From NCBI GenBank assembly GCA_949318235.1, contig OX439134.1, forward strand, positions 13,196,142 through 13,260,141: a DNA stretch of 64,000 nt, written 5' to 3'. The notes beneath the pieces are model-generated. The model was not told where the DNA came from. It did not search any database and saw only the letters and a program-made list of their open reading frames with translations. A program made the translations under genes and the position numbers. The stretch comes from Ecdyonurus torrentis. Lineage: Eukaryota > Arthropoda > Insecta > Ephemeroptera > Heptageniidae. Positions within the stretch are counted from its first letter, which is position 1. Each line of letters opens with the position of its first letter. Of the stretch, positions 63,713-64,000 are shown in pieces.

Positions 63713-64000
63713 GCAATTAAAAATATACAATCATAGAACACATAATCTGAAGTTTAATATTTTTACTCCGCACAGTTACAACAACTACTTATATATAAAA
63801 AAAAAAACAATACTTCAGGTTTATAGTAACATATTAAAGATTACATCAATAATTCTTTTATCAATAGTTTGGATTGTTGCCAACATATAACTGGGAGATT
63901 TTCCAGAAAAACAACAACTTTTTTCCTCTAGATATTTTTGATTAATATTTATCACAAATATTTGTCTGCTAGCGACATAAAAATTGTTCTTTGTGTTTTT
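62918..64000. other. No gene recognised at the right edge
   Basis: AT-rich DNA with one (AT)n array. A GGCTGGATAAATAAATAAT segment at 63231-63249 resembles a retroposon tail, but no body is recognisable. Confidence 0.5.
63643..63708. repeat. (AT)n array
   Basis: About 33 AT units preceded by related ATATT/AATAT variants. Confidence 0.95.

Overview
The window is strongly AT-rich animal nuclear DNA with short exons, GT/AG introns, long microsatellites and many small foldback transposons. Gene content points to an arthropod, most likely an insect: a receptor tyrosine phosphatase with a farnesoic-acid-methyltransferase-like (Methyltransf_FA) ectodomain, a secreted chymotrypsin-fold protease, intron-containing tRNA-Tyr genes, and an IS630/Tc1-mariner-type transposase of a kind common in insects. 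The species cannot be named from the sequence.

Region 1 (1-16,100, minus strand) holds most of a receptor-type protein tyrosine phosphatase. Seventeen coding exons could be joined with consistent phases, giving 845 codons from the start at 15,915 to a splice donor at 440; the 3' end lies beyond the left edge. The order is signal peptide, unrecognised N-terminal region, Methyltransf_FA-like domain, MAM-like beta-sandwich, six-cysteine EGF-like module, one transmembrane helix, proline-rich juxtamembrane segment, and a catalytic PTP domain with WPD loop and HCSAGVGRTG loop. Its introns carry a (GGAGA)n array of about 680 bp, a tRNA-derived SINE and several MITEs, one of them 8 bp inside a splice donor.

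Region 2 (16,600-23,050, minus strand) holds a complete seven-exon gene for a secreted S1-family serine protease of 287 residues, with a TATA box, poly(A) signal, complete catalytic triad and an elastase/chymotrypsin-like pocket. A (CATT)n array of about 360 bp lies between its 3' end and the phosphatase 5' end. The genes share orientation but are separate transcription units with no evident functional link.

Region 3 (23,050-56,200) is a roughly 33 kb stretch in which I recognise no gene. It holds (AT)n, (CT)n/(GA)n, (CATT)n and (CTC)n arrays and several long foldback elements.

Region 4 (56,200-64,000) has three tandem tRNA-Tyr genes in units of about 175 bp, each with a short intron, a (CTTA)n array, two MITE copies, and a 1.2 kb palindromic DNA transposon with two broken, inverted copies of a DDE transposase 3' end.

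I see no CRISPR, phage or prokaryote-type system. The most notable biology is the phosphatase ectodomain architecture and the number of palindromic mobile elements inside and around genes.
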